From: Pseudomonadota bacterium
GTDB lineage: Bacteria > Pseudomonadota > Alphaproteobacteria > Rhizobiales > Rhizobiaceae
Direction: 5' to 3'
Length of the DNA: 6,808 bases
NCBI GenBank assembly: GCA_023444445.1
Contig: JAEXMK010000071.1
Location: forward strand, 1 to 6,808
In this document: positions 5,682-6,808 of the stretch, piece by piece
Position numbering within the stretch: the stretch's first letter is position 1
Layout: every line of letters begins with the position of its first letter
The notes under the pieces: model-generated
Databases searched by the model: none
The model's input: only the letters and a program-made list of their open reading frames with translations
Told to the model about the DNA's origin: nothing
Translations under genes and position numbers: made by a program

Positions 5682-6808
5682 ATGTCCAGGTTCAAGTCCG
5701 ATTTCCTCCGCACGCTCGACGAGCGCGGCTTCATTCACCAGATCTCCGATGAGGCAGGTCTCGACGAACTGTTCGCCAAGGAAACTGTGACTGCCTATAT
5801 TGGCTATGACCCGACGGCATCGAGTTTGCACGTCGGCCACCTGACCCAGATCATGATGCTGCACTGGCTGCAGCAGACCGGCCACCAGCCGATCTCCCTG
5901 ATGGGCGGCGGCACCGGCATGGTCGGCGATCCCTCCTTCAAGGAAGAAGCTCGCAAGCTGATGACGATCGACATGATCGAGGACAACATTACCTCGCTCA
6001 AACACGTCTTCGCCAACTACCTCGATTACGATCGCAAGCCGAACCCGGCGCTGATGATCAACAACGCCGACTGGCTGCGTGGTCTGAACTACCTCGAATT
6101 CCTGCGCGACGTCGGCCGCCATTTCTCGGTCAACCGCATGCTGTCCTTCGACAGCGTGAAGACGCGCCTTGACCGCGAACAGTCGCTGTCCTTCCTCGAG
6201 TTCAACTACATGATCCTGCAGGCCTACGACTTCGTCGAGCTGAACCAGCGCGTCGGTTGCCGCCTGCAGATGGGTGGTTCCGACCAGTGGGGCAATATCA
6301 TCAACGGTATCGACCTTGGTCACCGCATGGGTACGCCGCAGCTTTACGCGCTGACCTCGCCTCTGCTGACCACGTCTTCCGGGGCGAAGATGGGCAAGTC
6401 GGCCTCCGGTGCGGTCTGGCTCAACAAGGATCTGTTGCCGGTCTACGACTTCTGGCAGTACTGGCGTAACACCGAAGACGCCGACGTAGTCCGTTTCGCA
6501 AAACTCTTCACCACGCTGCCGATGGACGAGATCGCCCGCCTTGCAGCACTTGGTGGTTCGGAGATCAACGAAGCGAAGAAGATCCTCGCAACGGAAGTCA
6601 CCGCGATCCTGCATGGCCGCGCTGCCGCCGAAGAAGCTGCGGAGACCGCACGCAAGACCTTCGAAGAAGGTGCACTTGCGGAAAACCTGCCGTCCATCGA
6701 CGTTCCGGCAGCCGAACTCGAATCCGGCGTTGGCCTGCTATCGCTGATCGTCCGCGCTGGCTTGGCGGGATCGAATGGCGAAGCTCGCCGCCATGTTCAG
6801 GGCGGTGC
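5682..6808 (+). CDS. tyrS: Tyrosyl-tRNA synthetase (3' end cut by window edge)
   Basis: TyrS is the class I aminoacyl-tRNA synthetase that charges tRNA-Tyr with tyrosine in the cytosol. The 375 residues visible include the tyrosine pocket start [16 protein letters not shown], with the HIGH-type signature HVGH at 50-53. [12 protein letters not shown] (74-85), LQAYDF (179-184) and GGSDQWGNI (198-206) follow, then the KMSKS-type loop KMGKS (236-240). The segment from about residue 349 ([27 protein letters not shown]) is the beginning of the C-terminal S4-like RNA-binding domain, which runs off the edge; the family is about 415 residues. ATG 5682 follows a purine-rich stretch ending AAAAAGG, with rather short spacing. 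An ATG at 5647 is out of frame. The gene is divergent from anmK, and nothing suggests damage. Confidence 0.98.
   Translation, partial: MSRFKSDFLRTLDERGFIHQISDEAGLDELFAKETVTAYIGYDPTASSLHVGHLTQIMMLHWLQQTGHQPISLMGGGTGMVGDPSFKEEARKLMTIDMIEDNITSLKHVFANYLDYDRKPNPALMINNADWLRGLNYLEFLRDVGRHFSVNRMLSFDSVKTRLDREQSLSFLEFNYMILQAYDFVELNQRVGCRLQMGGSDQWGNIINGIDLGHRMGTPQLYALTSPLLTTSSGAKMGKSASGAVWLNKDLLPVYDFWQYWRNTEDADVVRFAKLFTTLPMDEIARLAALGGSEINEAKKILATEVTAILHGRAAAEEAAETARKTFEEGALAENLPSIDVPAAELESGVGLLSLIVRAGLAGSNGEARRHVQGG

Noticed and set aside
5634..6614. A 326-codon minus-strand open frame opposite tyrS
   Set aside because: It is antisense to tyrS, which is unmistakable, and it has no recognisable domain.
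1..6808. A mobile element, defence system or CRISPR array
   Set aside because: No transposase, integrase, direct-repeat array or defence-type protein is visible. All genes are ordinary chromosomal functions with uniform composition.

Overview
The window looks like a chromosomal housekeeping segment of an alphaproteobacterium of the Agrobacterium/Rhizobium group. The grounds are the moderately high GC content, the rhizobial order sufS2-sufB-sufC, the rhizobial style of iron operators upstream, and the character of the proteins (SufB, TyrS, AnmK). This is recognition by eye; no search was run. I see no insertion sequences, tRNAs, rRNAs, CRISPR arrays or phage genes.

Layout, left to right. Positions 1-3420 are read leftward (minus strand) and hold the head of the iron-sulfur cluster assembly (SUF) operon: a NifS/IscS-like cysteine desulfurase (sufS2-type, 2251-3420), then sufB (580-2049), then the first two thirds of sufC (1-507), which runs off the left edge. 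In rhizobia the operon usually continues with sufD, sufS1, a small sufX and sufA, which would lie outside the window. Positions 3421-3630 are a divergent regulatory region. It contains a sigma70-like promoter for suf, a TGA-N9-TCA iron-responsive operator (RirA type) over its -35 region, and an Irr-type iron control element at the expected transcription start. Rightward from there is a small alpha/beta hydrolase of unknown substrate (3631-4308), closed by a strong intrinsic terminator (4330-4356). Next, leftward, is anmK (4411-5532), a cell-wall recycling kinase. Divergent from it is tyrS (5682 to the right edge), tyrosyl-tRNA synthetase, cut in its C-terminal S4 domain.

Functionally, the desulfurase releases sulfur from cysteine, and the SufBCD complex builds Fe-S clusters from it using SufC ATP hydrolysis. 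The two iron operators suggest that the operon responds to both Fe-S/iron status (RirA) and heme/iron status (Irr). The hydrolase, anmK and tyrS have no evident functional link to SUF.

The region is otherwise ordinary. The points most worth a second look are the apparent ATA start codon of sufC, the paired operators at the suf promoter, and several perfect stem-loops in the suf spacers and the tyrS leader. I found no evidence of a new multi-gene system.
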